Of a DNA stretch of 64,000 nucleotides, positions 19,128-30,200 are shown piece after piece. The stretch is taken from NCBI GenBank assembly GCA_017301995.1, contig JAFLEH010000001.1, positions 248,001 to 312,000 on the forward strand, in the 5' to 3' direction. The DNA comes from Verrucomicrobiota bacterium (GTDB lineage Bacteria > Verrucomicrobiota > Verrucomicrobiia > Verrucomicrobiales > Akkermansiaceae). Under the pieces are notes generated by a model. The model was not told the origin of the DNA, searched no databases, and saw nothing but the letters and a program-made list of their open reading frames with translations. Within the stretch, counting starts at the first letter, position 1, and every line of letters starts with the position of its first letter. A program made the position numbers and the translations under genes.

Positions 19128-19164
19128 AAAAACCAACCCGGACCGCTTGGGCGATCCGGGTTGG
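19127..19164 (-). terminator. Rho-independent terminator of the choice-of-anchor-type gene
   Basis: The hairpin at 19133-19164 pairs CCAACCCGGA with TCCGGGTTGG, extended by CGC/GCG around a TTGG loop. On the minus strand it is followed by six T (19127-19132). It lies about 80 nt past the stop of the minus-strand gene and touches the gluQ stop codon. Confidence 0.85.
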
Positions 19165-19242
19165 AAAACACGTTTGCGACGACAGAGACTAATCCTCAGG
19201 GGGATACGCCGCAAACAGCTGGGACAACACTGAGGAAATTTG

Positions 19243-19926
19243 TCAGCGCCGGCGGCGGAAGGCCAAACCAAGCGCGGAAATACCAAGAAGGACAGACGAG
19301 GAAACTTCGGGAACCACGAGATACGACACCGTGATAGAGCCGTTCGCCACAACCGGAGTGGTTGCGGTTTCGACACCGCTGTTGTAGCTCAGGGAACCAA
19401 TCTGCGAGGCCTTCACATTGACCGTGAACGTGCCCCCACCGGCATACTGGCTCCAAAACAGCGGATGCACGTCATCGCCGCCCGCTTCGTTCACCGTGGC
19501 ACCCACCAACACCGCACCATCCGTCGGAGTCGGGTCGTAATCGTTCAGACCGTCACCGAAATTCGGCGTCAGGAGGTATTGGGCCTGGTTGGTTGCTTCG
19601 ACGTCATTGATGATCGCCGAAAACGCGTGGTTGAGCATCGTCACCTGAAGCGAGGTCGCGTCCAAACGCGCGCCGAACTTAACCGCCACCTCGGCAGGTG
19701 TGTCCGCGTCGTTGTCCACAACGAACTGGCCGCCGGAAATCGTAAGATCGTAGTCGATCGACACATTCTGGATATCGGAGGCATTGCCCGCATATTTCGA
19801 GAACACCAGCGGGGTCTCAAAATCGGGCACACCACTGAAATACAGGGTTTGGGTCACCAGCGTCTGACCGTAGGACAGGCCAGCAGCAGCGACAGATACA
19901 AGCGCAAGCAGGATCTTGGTTTTCAT
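19243..19926 (-). CDS. PEP-CTERM protein, choice-of-anchor-type domain
   Basis: This is a 227-residue exported protein. The ATG at 19926 starts a clear signal peptide (MKTKILLALVSVAAAGLSYG); the frame continues upstream without homology. The domain (QTLYFSGVPDF, PLVFSKYAGNASDIQNVSI, LTISGGQFVVDNDADTP, GTFTVNVKASQIGSLSY) resembles the choice-of-anchor E-type beta-sandwich seen in proteins bearing different sorting tails. The C-terminus VVPEVSSSVLLGISALGLAF ends in RRRR, a PEP-CTERM variant. A strong terminator follows. Function unknown. Confidence 0.8.
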   Translation of the reverse strand: MKTKILLALVSVAAAGLSYGQTLVTQTLYFSGVPDFETPLVFSKYAGNASDIQNVSIDYDLTISGGQFVVDNDADTPAEVAVKFGARLDATSLQVTMLNHAFSAIINDVEATNQAQYLLTPNFGDGLNDYDPTPTDGAVLVGATVNEAGGDDVHPLFWSQYAGGGTFTVNVKASQIGSLSYNSGVETATTPVVANGSITVSYLVVPEVSSSVLLGISALGLAFRRRR

Positions 19927-20126
19927 GGGGGGATGGGGGTAAACAGGGGGAGCGCCAAGATCCACAAAACCACCCCTCCGCGCAAGAACTTTTTTAAAGA
20001 ATCGCTTTTGCCATTTATCAGGAAAAGTTATGTATCTCCGGATCGCGTTCATTTTCAACAAAAAAAGCGGGACCGCCCGAATGGACGACCCCGTGTGGCC
20101 CCGTGGCGCGAATCGCTACAATTGAG

Positions 20127-20156
20127 TTGGACAAGTCGCAAGGACCTCTCTAGCAT
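20127..20156 (+). promoter_or_regulatory. Candidate promoter of the MFS transporter gene
   Basis: TTGGAC (20127-20132) and TAGCAT (20151-20156) are separated by 18 bp and end 21 bp before the ATG. The match to the sigma-70 consensus is moderate (4 of 6 at -10). Confidence 0.3.
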
Positions 20157-20176
20157 CGCGGCGTACCCACCAACCC

Positions 20177-21745
20177 ATGACCACTCAATCCAAATCGCCC
20201 AACACGATCATCTTTTGGGGATGCTTCATCGCCCTTATCACCACCGCGTACGCGTTTTTCAGCCGCATGTATCTCTGCGGAGGCCAATTTGCCGGAGACT
20301 TCGCCCTCGATAAGGTGATGGTCGGCAACCTTCAGGGCGCCGGCGTCTGGCCATTCGGCGTGAGCATCATCCTCTTCAGTCTGGTCATCGACAGGATCGG
20401 CTACAAGACGGCGATGATCTTCTCGTTCCTCTGCTATCTGGCCTACGTGGCGATGGCATTCGCCGCGTACAGCACCATCCAAGGCGTGAGTGGCGAGGAA
20501 TTGGTCGCCGCCCAGAAAAAGGGATATTCGCTGCTCTACTGGGGCAGCATCATCCTTGGATTGGGCAATGGCACCGTGGAAGCCTACGTGAATCCGGTCG
20601 TGGCCACGCTTTTCAACAAGGATAAGACCAAATGGCTCAACGCGCTCCACGCCGGGTGGCCCGGTGGCCTCGTTCTCGGCGGCCTTTGCACGATCGCGCT
20701 CGCGAGCAATGCCGACTGGCGGATCACCCTCGGGCTGATCCTTTTGCCGGCGATTATTTCCTTTATCATGCTCGTCGGAGTGACATTCCCCCGCAGCGAG
20801 CGCGAAACCGCGGGCGTGAGCTACCTTCAAATGCTCGGCGAATTCGGCGCCTTCGGCGCGCTCGTTGGGTTCGGGCTTGTTCTGGCCCAGCTCGGGCAGG
20901 TGTTTGGTTGGTCGCATGGCGTCGCCTGGATTCTAACCGGGCTGATCGTGGTCGTGTTCGCGGTGCTGACCAAATCCTTTGGCCGAGGCATTCTCGCCTT
21001 GCTGATTGTGATTATGATGCCACTCGCCACCACCGAGATCGGCACTGACGGGTGGATCAGCGCGCTGATGGAAGAACCGATGAAGCAGGCCGGCCACAAT
21101 CCGGGATGGGTGCTGGTTTACACATCCGCAATCATGATGGGGCTGCGTTTCTTTGCCGGCAATATCGCCCATCGGATATCGCCGCTCGGACTGCTCGCCT
21201 CATGCGCCCTGCTTGCGGTGATCGGGCTGACGGCTCTCTCCAAGACCGCCACTTCCGGAATGCTCGCCATCTTCGCCGCAGCCACCGTCTATGCGGTGGG
21301 CAAAACCTTCTTCTGGCCCACGATGCTGGCTGTGACTTCGGAACAATGCCCCAAGGGCGGCGCTCTAACCATGAATGCGGTGGGCGGCATCGGCATGCTG
21401 GCGGTTGGCATCCTGGGCTTCCCGTTCATCGGATTTCTTCAGGAATCCACGGCAACGAAACAGTTGCAGAAAGACAACCCCGCCATCCATCAGGTAGTGA
21501 CCGTCGAAAAGGACTACCTGCTAGGTGCCTACAAGGCGATCGATCCCGAGAAAACGAAAGCCGTGACCGACGAAGCGGCCAAGCAATCCCTCAAGGCCGC
21601 GAACACCGCGGGACAGTTCTCCGCACTCGGCAAAATGGCGGCTTTCCCCGGCTTTATGTTAGTTTGCTACCTGGGCATGGTCGTTTACTTCCGTTCGAAA
21701 GGAGGATACAAAGCCGTTGCTCTGGACACGGCTGAAAGGCGGTAG
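20177..21745 (+). CDS. Major facilitator superfamily transporter
   Basis: This is a 522-residue integral membrane protein with about 12 hydrophobic helices, starting IIFWGCFIALITTAYAFFSR. MFS features include a first-half segment FSLVIDRIGYKTAMIFSFLC, corresponding to the conserved loop 2-3 motif (DRxGxK), and LHAGWPGGLVLGG in helix 5. There is a charged cytoplasmic stretch near the end (QLQKDNPAIHQVV ... AAKQSLKAANTAGQ) before the last helix. The overall look is of sugar-type MFS permeases, but the substrate cannot be read from the sequence. It stands alone, convergent with pyrG. Confidence 0.8.
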   Translation: MTTQSKSPNTIIFWGCFIALITTAYAFFSRMYLCGGQFAGDFALDKVMVGNLQGAGVWPFGVSIILFSLVIDRIGYKTAMIFSFLCYLAYVAMAFAAYSTIQGVSGEELVAAQKKGYSLLYWGSIILGLGNGTVEAYVNPVVATLFNKDKTKWLNALHAGWPGGLVLGGLCTIALASNADWRITLGLILLPAIISFIMLVGVTFPRSERETAGVSYLQMLGEFGAFGALVGFGLVLAQLGQVFGWSHGVAWILTGLIVVVFAVLTKSFGRGILALLIVIMMPLATTEIGTDGWISALMEEPMKQAGHNPGWVLVYTSAIMMGLRFFAGNIAHRISPLGLLASCALLAVIGLTALSKTATSGMLAIFAAATVYAVGKTFFWPTMLAVTSEQCPKGGALTMNAVGGIGMLAVGILGFPFIGFLQESTATKQLQKDNPAIHQVVTVEKDYLLGAYKAIDPEKTKAVTDEAAKQSLKAANTAGQFSALGKMAAFPGFMLVCYLGMVVYFRSKGGYKAVALDTAERR

Positions 21746-21858
21746 GAATCCGGCGCGAATGATCCACCGCCCGCAGAAAGCCGCCTCCCGTTCGATCGGA
21801 GTGGCTGTTCAGGCAGGTATTCGCCACATGGGTTCCAGTCCCTCCCCGCTTGGGGATT

Positions 21859-23469
21859 TCACTTCCGCGCGTATTCGAGCGCGGCGCCGATGAAGCCCGC
21901 GAAGATCGGGTGCGCCCGGTTGGGCTTGGATTGGAACTCCGGATGGAACTGCGCGCCAATGAAGAACGGGTGCGCGGGAATTTCCACGATCTCCACTAGC
22001 CCTTCCTTCGCCGAAAGCGAGGATATCACCATGCCTCCCTCTTCGACGCGGTCGCGGTAGTCGGCGTTGAACTCGTAGCGGTGGCGGTGGCGCTCGCGGA
22101 TGGTCTTCGCGCCGCCGTATAACTGATGGGCCAGGGTGTCGGCGATCAGATAGGATTCGCAGGCCCCCAGCCGCATGGTGGCTCCCATATCCTCCACGCC
22201 GATCTGCTCTTCCTGCAAGCTGATCACCGGATGGCGGGTGGCTTTTTCAAACTCGGTGGAGTTCGCACCCTTGAGCTTGCAGACGTTTCGCGCGAACTCG
22301 ATCACCGCCACCTGCATTCCGAGGCAGATGCCGAAATACGGGATCCGCTCCTCCCTCGCGTATTGAGCGGCGGCGATCTTACCCTCTATCCCGCGTTCGC
22401 CGAAGCCGCCCGGCACCAGAATGCCGTCCACCTCGCCGATCACCTCACGGGCACCGCGTTCCTCGATATCCTCCACGTCGATCCGCTGGATCTTCACCTT
22501 GGTGTTGTGCAGCGCCCCGGCGTGGATGAGCGCCTCGTAAATCGACTTGTAGGCATCCTGCAGACCGTATTTTCCGGCCACGGCGATGGTCACCTTGTGT
22601 TTCGGATGGATGATCCGCTGGACGAAGCGCTCCCAATCCTCCAGAGCCGGCGCGGGCGTGTGCCCGAGTCCGATCTTGTCCACCACCAGGCGGTCGATCT
22701 TGTCGCGGCGGAGATCCAGCGGGCATTCGTAAATCGTGTGGGCCACATCGCGGAAGGCGACCACGTTTTTCGCTTCGACATTGCAGAACATCGCGATTTT
22801 GCGCCGGTTGTCCTCGTCGAGGTCGGCCTCGGTGCGGCAAATGATGATATCCGGCTGGATCCCCAGCTCACGCAGCTTGGCCACGGATTGCTGGGTCGGC
22901 TTGGTTTTGATTTCCCCGGCCGCCTTGATCAGCGGAAGCAACGTGACGTGGATGAAACACACGTTCTCCTTGCCGACTTCCAGCGCGAACTGCCGCAGCG
23001 CCTCGATGAAAAGCAGGCCCTCCATATCCCCCACCGTGCCACCGATCTCGGTGATCAGCACGTTGACGTCCGGGTTGTTCTGCGTCACCTCGCGCAGGCG
23101 AATCTTGATCTCATCGGTCACATGCGGGATGAACTGCACGGTCGTGCCCAGATAGTCGCCGCGGCGCTCCTTGCGGATCACGGAATCGAACACCTGCCCG
23201 GATGTCAGGTTGTTGAGCCGGGTCAACTCGCCGGAGGTGAACCGCTCGTAATGCCCCAGGTCGAGGTCGGTCTCCGCGCCGTCGTTGAGCACATATACCT
23301 CGCCATGTTGGAACGGCGACATCGTTCCCGGATCGACGTTCAGATAGGGATCGAACTTCTGCATCAGCACCTTCAGCCCGCGGTGTTCGAGCAGCGTGCC
23401 GATCGAGGCGGCCGCCAGGCCCTTGCCGAGTGAGGAAACGACGCCGCCGGTGACAAAAATATATTTCAT
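21859..23469 (-). CDS. pyrG: CTP synthase
   Basis: This is a 536-residue protein that makes CTP from UTP, ATP and glutamine. The N-terminal synthase domain starts [19 protein letters not shown] with the ATP-binding loop, followed by [20 protein letters not shown] and the magnesium/UTP site [10 protein letters not shown]. The C-terminal class I glutamine amidotransferase domain has the nucleophile Cys382 in GICLGMQ and the His/Glu pair in [10 protein letters not shown]. Length is normal. kdsB lies 32 nt upstream on the same strand, a pairing seen in many Gram-negative bacteria because both enzymes serve CTP-dependent sugar activation. Confidence 0.98.
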   Translation of the reverse strand: MKYIFVTGGVVSSLGKGLAAASIGTLLEHRGLKVLMQKFDPYLNVDPGTMSPFQHGEVYVLNDGAETDLDLGHYERFTSGELTRLNNLTSGQVFDSVIRKERRGDYLGTTVQFIPHVTDEIKIRLREVTQNNPDVNVLITEIGGTVGDMEGLLFIEALRQFALEVGKENVCFIHVTLLPLIKAAGEIKTKPTQQSVAKLRELGIQPDIIICRTEADLDEDNRRKIAMFCNVEAKNVVAFRDVAHTIYECPLDLRRDKIDRLVVDKIGLGHTPAPALEDWERFVQRIIHPKHKVTIAVAGKYGLQDAYKSIYEALIHAGALHNTKVKIQRIDVEDIEERGAREVIGEVDGILVPGGFGERGIEGKIAAAQYAREERIPYFGICLGMQVAVIEFARNVCKLKGANSTEFEKATRHPVISLQEEQIGVEDMGATMRLGACESYLIADTLAHQLYGGAKTIRERHRHRYEFNADYRDRVEEGGMVISSLSAKEGLVEIVEIPAHPFFIGAQFHPEFQSKPNRAHPIFAGFIGAALEYARK

Positions 23470-23501
23470 GGTGGGAGATGTTTTCGGTTAGATAGTATCG
23501 A

Positions 23502-24290
23502 TTATCGGGAAACGGAGAGAAGTCGTTCGATCTCGGCGGCCTGCTCGGGCGTGTCCACGCCGGGCGAGGTGTCGGTGGTGGTGATCACGTGGATGGACGC
23601 CCCGTTCTCAAGCGCGCGAAGCTGTTCGAGCGACTCGGCCCTTTCAAGCGGCGACGGCGGCCAGGACACGAAGCGTTCGAGAAATCCCCGGCTGTAGGCG
23701 TAGATCCCCTTGTGGCGGAGCACCATGAGGCCGGGAACCGGGTTGCGGAAAAACGGCAGCGGGGAACGCGAAAAATACAGTGCCCGGCCATTCAGCGCGG
23801 TGACCACCTTCACCACATTCGGGTCCGCCACCACCGGGTCGGACGGATCCAGCGGATTGGCGGCCGTGGCCATGTCGAGCGACGCATCCGCAGCCATGAT
23901 CGCGGCCAGTTCATCGATCAATGCAGGCTCGATCAACGGCTCGTCACCCTGGATGTTGATCACATGGGTGGCGGCCGGGACCGCCGCGAGAGCCACCGCG
24001 ATCCGGTCGGTGCCCGTCGGATGGTCCGTGGAGGTCATCACCGCCTTGCCGCCGAATGCTTCCACGGCATCGAAAATCCGCGGGTCGTCGGTGGCAACCA
24101 TCACCTCGGCGAGGTTCGAGCATGCCTGGCAGCGATCCCAGACATGCTGGATCAGCGGTTTCCCGGCCAATTGATAGAGCGGTTTTCCGGGGAAGCGGGT
24201 GGACCCCCAGCGCGCTGGGAGGATACCGACGATGTGGCTGGAAGAGGCAAAATGAGTCACGCGGGCAGTAGGCTGGGCGATGGTAGGCAT
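23502..24290 (-). CDS. kdsB: 3-deoxy-manno-octulosonate cytidylyltransferase
   Basis: This 262-residue enzyme activates KDO with CTP for lipopolysaccharide core synthesis. The chosen ATG at 24290 gives MPTIAQPTARV before the family core VGILPARWGSTRFPGKPL, the nucleotide-binding loop. Other conserved motifs are VMVATDDPRI, TSTDHPTGTDRIA, INIQGDEPLI and YFSRSPLPF. It implies an LPS-bearing outer membrane. It is the upstream partner of pyrG, which supplies CTP. Confidence 0.95.
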   Translation of the reverse strand: MPTIAQPTARVTHFASSSHIVGILPARWGSTRFPGKPLYQLAGKPLIQHVWDRCQACSNLAEVMVATDDPRIFDAVEAFGGKAVMTSTDHPTGTDRIAVALAAVPAATHVINIQGDEPLIEPALIDELAAIMAADASLDMATAANPLDPSDPVVADPNVVKVVTALNGRALYFSRSPLPFFRNPVPGLMVLRHKGIYAYSRGFLERFVSWPPSPLERAESLEQLRALENGASIHVITTTDTSPGVDTPEQAAEIERLLSVSR

Positions 24291-24525
24291 GCCAAAGCCC
24301 GTTCGACAAGCGCGGGTTTGAAAAATTCCGGATTCGGGTGTCGCAAATTCCGCGCATACCGCACAAGCCACTCCATTTCAGCGGATTGGAAGGATTTCAG
24401 ATTGATCCCAAAGCCGTAAGTCAATGGATCACCCGCTCCCGTGTCGAGCTTTCCGGTGCCCCCCCCGCTGAAACAAGTCCTGTGGTTTCCCCGTTTTGTG
24501 CCGGAGGCTCTGCTTCCATGCTCCC

Positions 24526-27105
24526 ATGTCCCCCACCCTATCCACCTGCTTGCGCCGTTTGGCAACGATCCTGACCCTATCCGTCGCCGCCGTCCAAGCC
24601 GCCCCCCTGCGCCCGCCCGCGGTTCCGCTGGTGACTCACGATCCCTACTTCAGCATCTGGTCAGGGGCGGACAAACTGACCGAAACCGACACCACCCACT
24701 GGACCGGCAAGCCCCACCGTCTCACCGCCCTCGTCCGTATCGACGGCAAGGCCTATCGGGTGCTCGGCAAGGAACCCGCCGAGATCCCGGCCCTCCCGCA
24801 AACCGGCGTCGAAGTCCACCCCACCCGCACGATCGCGGGTTTCAGCGGTGCGGGCATCCGGCTGACGCTCACGTTTCTAACTCCATCATTGCCGGATGAC
24901 CTCGACGTTCTTTCGCGCCCGGTGACCTACGTCGCCTTCGAGTCCGTCGCAACGGACGGCGGCAGCCACGACGTCGCTTGCTACTTCGATGCCGCGGCGG
25001 AGATAGCCGTCAACGAACCCCGGCAGGCGGTCACGTTTTCCCGCGCCGACACCGCCGCTCTATCAACCGTGCGCATCGGATCCTCCGAGCAACCCGTCCT
25101 AGCCAAAAAGGGCGACGATCTGCGGATCGACTGGGGCTATTTCTATCTGGCCGCGCCAACCGCGAACGGCGCCACCACCCATTTGCTGCCCCCGGATATG
25201 GCGCGTGGGGCGTTCGCCTCGGGAGGCGCTTTTCCCAAGGTGAAAATGGCCTGCCCGGTGCCGGCCGCCGACGCACCGGCGGCGTGCGCGGCCTTCAATG
25301 ACGCCAAGATCTCCGCGACACCGGTCTCCCAATGGCTCATGCTGGCCTACGACGACGAATTCTCGATCCGGTATTTCCGCGCAAAGCTCCGCCCCTATTG
25401 GCGGCGGAACGCCGAGACGGCGGAAGGACTGCTAGAGCATGCGGCGGCCGACTATCCGGCACTCCTCCGCCGATGCGCCGAATTCGACACCCGGCTCACC
25501 GCCGATCTAACCCGTTTTGGGGAGCCTTACGCGCAATTGTGCGCGTTGGCCTATCGCCAGACCCTGGCCGGCAACAAACTTGCCGCCGATGCCAAGGGCC
25601 AGCCGCTGCTGTTCCCGAAGGAGAACTTTTCCAACGGCTGCATCGGCACCGTCGATGTGCTGTATCCCCAGGCGCCGTTTTTCCTCGCCCTGAGTCCGGC
25701 GCTCGCCAAGGCGATGCTCCAGCCGGTGCTCGACTACGCGGCTTCCGCCGCATGGCCGTATGATTACGCCCCACATGATCTCGGCACCTATCCGCACGCC
25801 ACCGGCCAGGTTTACGGCATGGCGGGCAAGGACGGCGACCGCATGCCGGTCGAGGAAAGCGGCAACATGCTCATCATGCTCGCGGCACTGTCGAAATGCG
25901 AGGGCAATGCGGACTACGTGAAACCCTATCGGACGATGCTCGCCAAATGGGCCGACTACCTGGTTAGAGAAGGGCTCGACCCGCAAAACCAGCTATGTTC
26001 CGCGGATATGTTCGGCCACCTTCCCCGCGCCGCGAATCTGGGACTCAAGGCGGTCATCGCCATCGGTGGATACGCGCAGCTTTGCGATTTGGCCGGCGAC
26101 CGGGAGCAGGCCGCGAAATACCGCTCCATCGCCCGCGATTACGCGGCCAAGTGGCAAGTCCTCGCCAAGGACGAGGGCCATACCCGGTTAGCCTATCATC
26201 TCCCGGGCACCTGGTGCATGAAACACAACCTGATCTGGGACCGCATCCTCGGAACCAACCTGCTGCCTCCCGAGGTGGCCGCCGCTGAGATCGCCCACTA
26301 CCGCAAGGTGCAGATGAAATACGGCCTGCCGGTGGACAACCGCACCGACACCTCGTTGTTGGATTGGGCGCTGTGGAGCATCGCCCCGGCCACCGACCCG
26401 CAGGATTTCAACGCCTTGTTGGATCCGATCTGGCGCTACGCCAACGAAACCCCGTCGCGGGTGCCTCTATCCGACTGGTTTGTCACCACCGACGCCCGCC
26501 AGAAAGGATTCCAAGCCCGTCCGGTGGTCGGTGGCGTCTATATCAAACTCCTCGCGGAACCCGAACTGTGGCTCACCTGGTCGCGCCGCGGCGCCAACAT
26601 CACCGGACCGTGGGCGCCGACCGAACTCGGCGGACCCATCCGCGAAATCGTGCCCACCGCACGAAAAAAACCGGCGATCTGGCGTTTTACCACCGCCCAA
26701 CCGCCGCCCGGATGGACGGAGCCCGGGTTCGACGATTCCACATGGTCTTCCGGCCCGGCCGGATTCGGCACCAAGGGCACGCCCGGCCTAACGGTCGGCA
26801 CCGTTTGGCAAACCAAGGGCCTGTGGCTGCGCCGCGAATTTGTCCTACCCGACCGACCGCTCCGCCAACCCCGGTTTCTTCTCGTCTATGATGAGAATCC
26901 CGAGATCTATCTGAATGGCGTCCCCGCCGCCAAACTCCCTGGCTGGGTCACCGGCTACGAGGAGGCGGACATCGCGCCCGCCGCCCTGGCTACCCTGAAA
27001 CCCGGCAAAAACGTCATCGCCGTACGGGTCTCGCAAACCTACGGTGGGCAAGGCATTGACGTAGGGATCGTGGAAGACAAGGACCCCACACCGGCCGGAC
27101 CGTAG
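24526..27105 (+). CDS. Secreted glutaminase-A-like protein (DUF5127/DUF4965/DUF1793) with C-terminal jelly-roll
   Basis: This is an 859-residue protein with a signal peptide (MSPTLSTCLRRLATILTLSV). It begins PAVPLVTHDPYFSIWSGADK, the opening of the glutaminase GtaA-like family. An N-terminal beta-domain is followed by an alpha/alpha-barrel: AYRQTLAGNKLAAD, LFPKENFSNGCIGTVDVLYP, MPVEESGNMLIMLAALSK, CSADMFGHLPRAANLGLKAV and PLSDWFVTTDARQKGFQARP. Fungal relatives were named glutaminase A, but bacterial members sit among carbohydrate-active genes and their activity is open. The last ~150 residues (WTEPGFDDSTWSSGPAGFG ... YLNGVPAAKLPGW) form a GH2-type sugar-binding jelly-roll not present in the basic family, a fusion that supports a glycan-related role. 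Confidence 0.85.
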   Translation: MSPTLSTCLRRLATILTLSVAAVQAAPLRPPAVPLVTHDPYFSIWSGADKLTETDTTHWTGKPHRLTALVRIDGKAYRVLGKEPAEIPALPQTGVEVHPTRTIAGFSGAGIRLTLTFLTPSLPDDLDVLSRPVTYVAFESVATDGGSHDVACYFDAAAEIAVNEPRQAVTFSRADTAALSTVRIGSSEQPVLAKKGDDLRIDWGYFYLAAPTANGATTHLLPPDMARGAFASGGAFPKVKMACPVPAADAPAACAAFNDAKISATPVSQWLMLAYDDEFSIRYFRAKLRPYWRRNAETAEGLLEHAAADYPALLRRCAEFDTRLTADLTRFGEPYAQLCALAYRQTLAGNKLAADAKGQPLLFPKENFSNGCIGTVDVLYPQAPFFLALSPALAKAMLQPVLDYAASAAWPYDYAPHDLGTYPHATGQVYGMAGKDGDRMPVEESGNMLIMLAALSKCEGNADYVKPYRTMLAKWADYLVREGLDPQNQLCSADMFGHLPRAANLGLKAVIAIGGYAQLCDLAGDREQAAKYRSIARDYAAKWQVLAKDEGHTRLAYHLPGTWCMKHNLIWDRILGTNLLPPEVAAAEIAHYRKVQMKYGLPVDNRTDTSLLDWALWSIAPATDPQDFNALLDPIWRYANETPSRVPLSDWFVTTDARQKGFQARPVVGGVYIKLLAEPELWLTWSRRGANITGPWAPTELGGPIREIVPTARKKPAIWRFTTAQPPPGWTEPGFDDSTWSSGPAGFGTKGTPGLTVGTVWQTKGLWLRREFVLPDRPLRQPRFLLVYDENPEIYLNGVPAAKLPGWVTGYEEADIAPAALATLKPGKNVIAVRVSQTYGGQGIDVGIVEDKDPTPAGP

Positions 27106-27218
27106 CCGGCGACGGAAAATGAACGAAGGGGATTCCCCTGATTCGGCTTGACGCGACGGGCGGCCAACAGGACCTTCCGTCCGGCATTTTTGTTTTCCGC
27201 AACCCGAATAACAGTTCC

Positions 27219-30200
27219 ATGAGCGCGCCCGACCGAATGAAAGAGGCAGAAGCCCCATCCGCATGCCGGTTAGAGCGGCCGTTCCGAGCGATTGCGGCAC
27301 TGGCGGCCGCATTGATGCTGGCTCCGGCCGCCTCCCACGCCCAATACCATTCCTACAATGTCCCTAGCAACTCGGACTGCATCATGCAGGACTACCGTTC
27401 GGTGAACGTGCCCGGCGGGATCTACGACGCGGTCCATCAGGAATATGTGAGCAGCTCGGATGGCGGATCGGGGTATTTCTACGGCGGCTACACCCATCAG
27501 AACAGCGGCGGGACCAAATCACTCGTGCAGTATGTCTGCTGGCCGGCCAGCGGCGGCTACGCGCCCTACTCGCAACAGATCCCCACCTTCGCGGGAACCA
27601 ACATGGTCGGCTACGCCCAGATCGGCGAAGGCAGCAGTTGCGCGATCAAGGGCTACTGGCCGCAGTTTTCCCCCGACCTCTGGACGCGCGAGGTGGTGCG
27701 CTATTGGCAACCGGCGGATGGCACCCCGCACGTGGGCTATCAGGGAATGTGGATGAAGGATCCGACCACGGGCCACTGGCACCACCTCGGAACATTCCGG
27801 TATCCGTTCGCCGTCACGGGCGTCAACGGAATGAGCGGATGGCAGGAGAATTTCACCGGCTATTCCGGCGATTACAAGGTCGCCCACGCCGGCGGTTACT
27901 ATCACAAAAGCGGGGCCTGGCAGCGGGCAAACCAGATCAGGTTCACTTCGTCCGGCTATACCTATTCGGCCACCGACGCCACCTATCCGACAAGTTTCGC
28001 GCAATCCGACGTCGGCCCGGGGTTCACCGGCCAATACAACGTCCCCAACACCGTCACCCTAACCGACCAACCGGCGGCACCAACCTTCGATTCCATCGTG
28101 GTGAGCGCCGCGACGGCCACGGTCCATGGTTCGCGGATGGTGGTGAAATGGGAAATGCCGCCCACAAGCTCGCCGCAACTGACATATAAGATCGAGGTTT
28201 TCAACAACGCCGGCTACACCGGTTCGCCGGCGCTGACGTTCACCGACAACGAGCCGGATACCCGCCAGAAGATGCTCGATGTCACCGGCATCGCCACCCC
28301 TTATGTGCGACTCACCATTTCCGATATTTTTTATAACAACGGCACCCCCGTTCCGATCACGCCCGATCCGGCCGCACTCAGCCCGGCGGCTTCGGTTTCC
28401 GGAACCGTGGCCGGGCTGAACTATCAATACTATCAGGCCGCATCCGGCTCGTGGTCGGCGCTGCCGGATTTCTCCACGCTAACCCCCATCCGCCAGGGTG
28501 CGGTCGGGTTTCCCGATGCCACGCCTCGCCTGAGGCGGACGAATTACGGATTCCATTACTCCGGGTATTTCCAGGCTCCTACCGACGGCATATATGCCTT
28601 CACCCTGCGCTCCGGGGACGGCAGTGTGCTGGTCATCGATGGAACGACGGTGATCGACTTCGATGGGCTGCACGACTCGACCCAGTTCAAGAGCGGTGCC
28701 ATCGCGCTGGCGGCAGGAAAACACGCCCTGACATTGCGATATTTCCGGGGCGATCCGCCGACGGTGAACACGACCGTGTATAACGACGGCATCGGCCTCA
28801 CCTACGAAGGCCCCGGCATCGCGCCGACCGACGTTCCCGCGTCCGCGTTTTCGCGGATTCCGGCCTCTGGCGAGCCGACCGTTGCCCTCAGTTCGCCCGC
28901 TAACAACTCTACGGTCGTCAATTCCAGTCCCGGCCTCGGCGCATCGGTGACAGCCAACGGCGCGACCATCAACAGCGTGCAGTTCTACATGGCCGGGGAC
29001 AAGCCCTACTACCCCCGGCCCGACTCCGCCGCCGGGTATTTCATCGGCCAGGATTCCTCCGCGCCCTATGAGCTGAACTCGATGGTCTGGACCGCTCCGG
29101 TAAACCAGGTTAGGGCCCGCGTCGTTTTCAACGGCAACGGCACGATCGATTCGGAACCGATCACCATCACCACCACCAACTCCGTCATGGGCGCGTGGAG
29201 CTGGAATCCGCTTGAAATGCATAACTATGCCTCCGGAGCCAGCGTTTCGGGAAACACGGTGTCAATCCTCGGCGACGGCATGAACATGATGAGCCGCCAG
29301 GTAACCGGGGATTGCACGCTGATCGCGCACCTCGCCGACATGACGCCTAACACGGCCGGTTCCGACGGCATTTCCCCATCCGGAAGCTGGCGGGGGGGCA
29401 TCATCCTGCGCAGCACGGCCAACACAACCATCGGCGAACCGCTGGGCAACGGGAGTTCCACCCGCTTCGTCGCCTTGTTCAGTTCCGTCGGCGGCGGCAC
29501 CTATTTCCAGGACGACACCATGCGGGAAGGAAACGGCGATGCCAACAAATGGTCGTCGAACCTCGGGGGCGGAAACAAATGGTATAAGATCCAACGGGTT
29601 GGCAACGTGTTCACCAGCTCGGTGTCCGCGGACGGCGTGATCTGGTCCGTGGCCAACACCATCACGATCGCCAACTTTGGTACCACCATCCACGCGGGCG
29701 TTTTCACCCACGCGATGCAATCGTTCAATCCCAACATTCACCGCGCCAGCTTCGACGGGTACAGTCTAACCGGATCGAACGTGATAGTCCCCGCAAGCGT
29801 TTCGGTGAGTCCGGAATCGATCTCGGTGGTGGCTGGTCTGCCCGCGACTTTCTCCGCGTCGGTCATCGGTCCGGTTCCGGCGTCCTATCAATGGCAGTTC
29901 AATGGCATCGACATCCCCGGCGCGACCGGCTCCACCCACACCATCGCCAGTGTGACTCCCGGCGATGCGGGAAGCTACACGGTGGTGGCCAACGGCGTCA
30001 CCAGCGCTCCGGCCAACCTGTTGATCAGCTCGCCGCCGGGGTCGGGTGTCTGGACCAACGCCTCAGGCGGGTCCTGGCCGGCAACCGGCAATTGGAGCGG
30101 CGGAACCGTGGCGGGCGGCACCGATGCGGTCGCCGATTTCGGCACCCTGAACCTGTCCGCCAACCGCACGGTCACACTCGATGGCGCCCGCACTCTGGGC

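Noticed and set aside
27106..27218. Possible terminator between the glutaminase-like gene and the giant gene
   Set aside because: The only pairing (GACGG/CCGTC) has a long loop and a weak stem, despite a following T-rich stretch.
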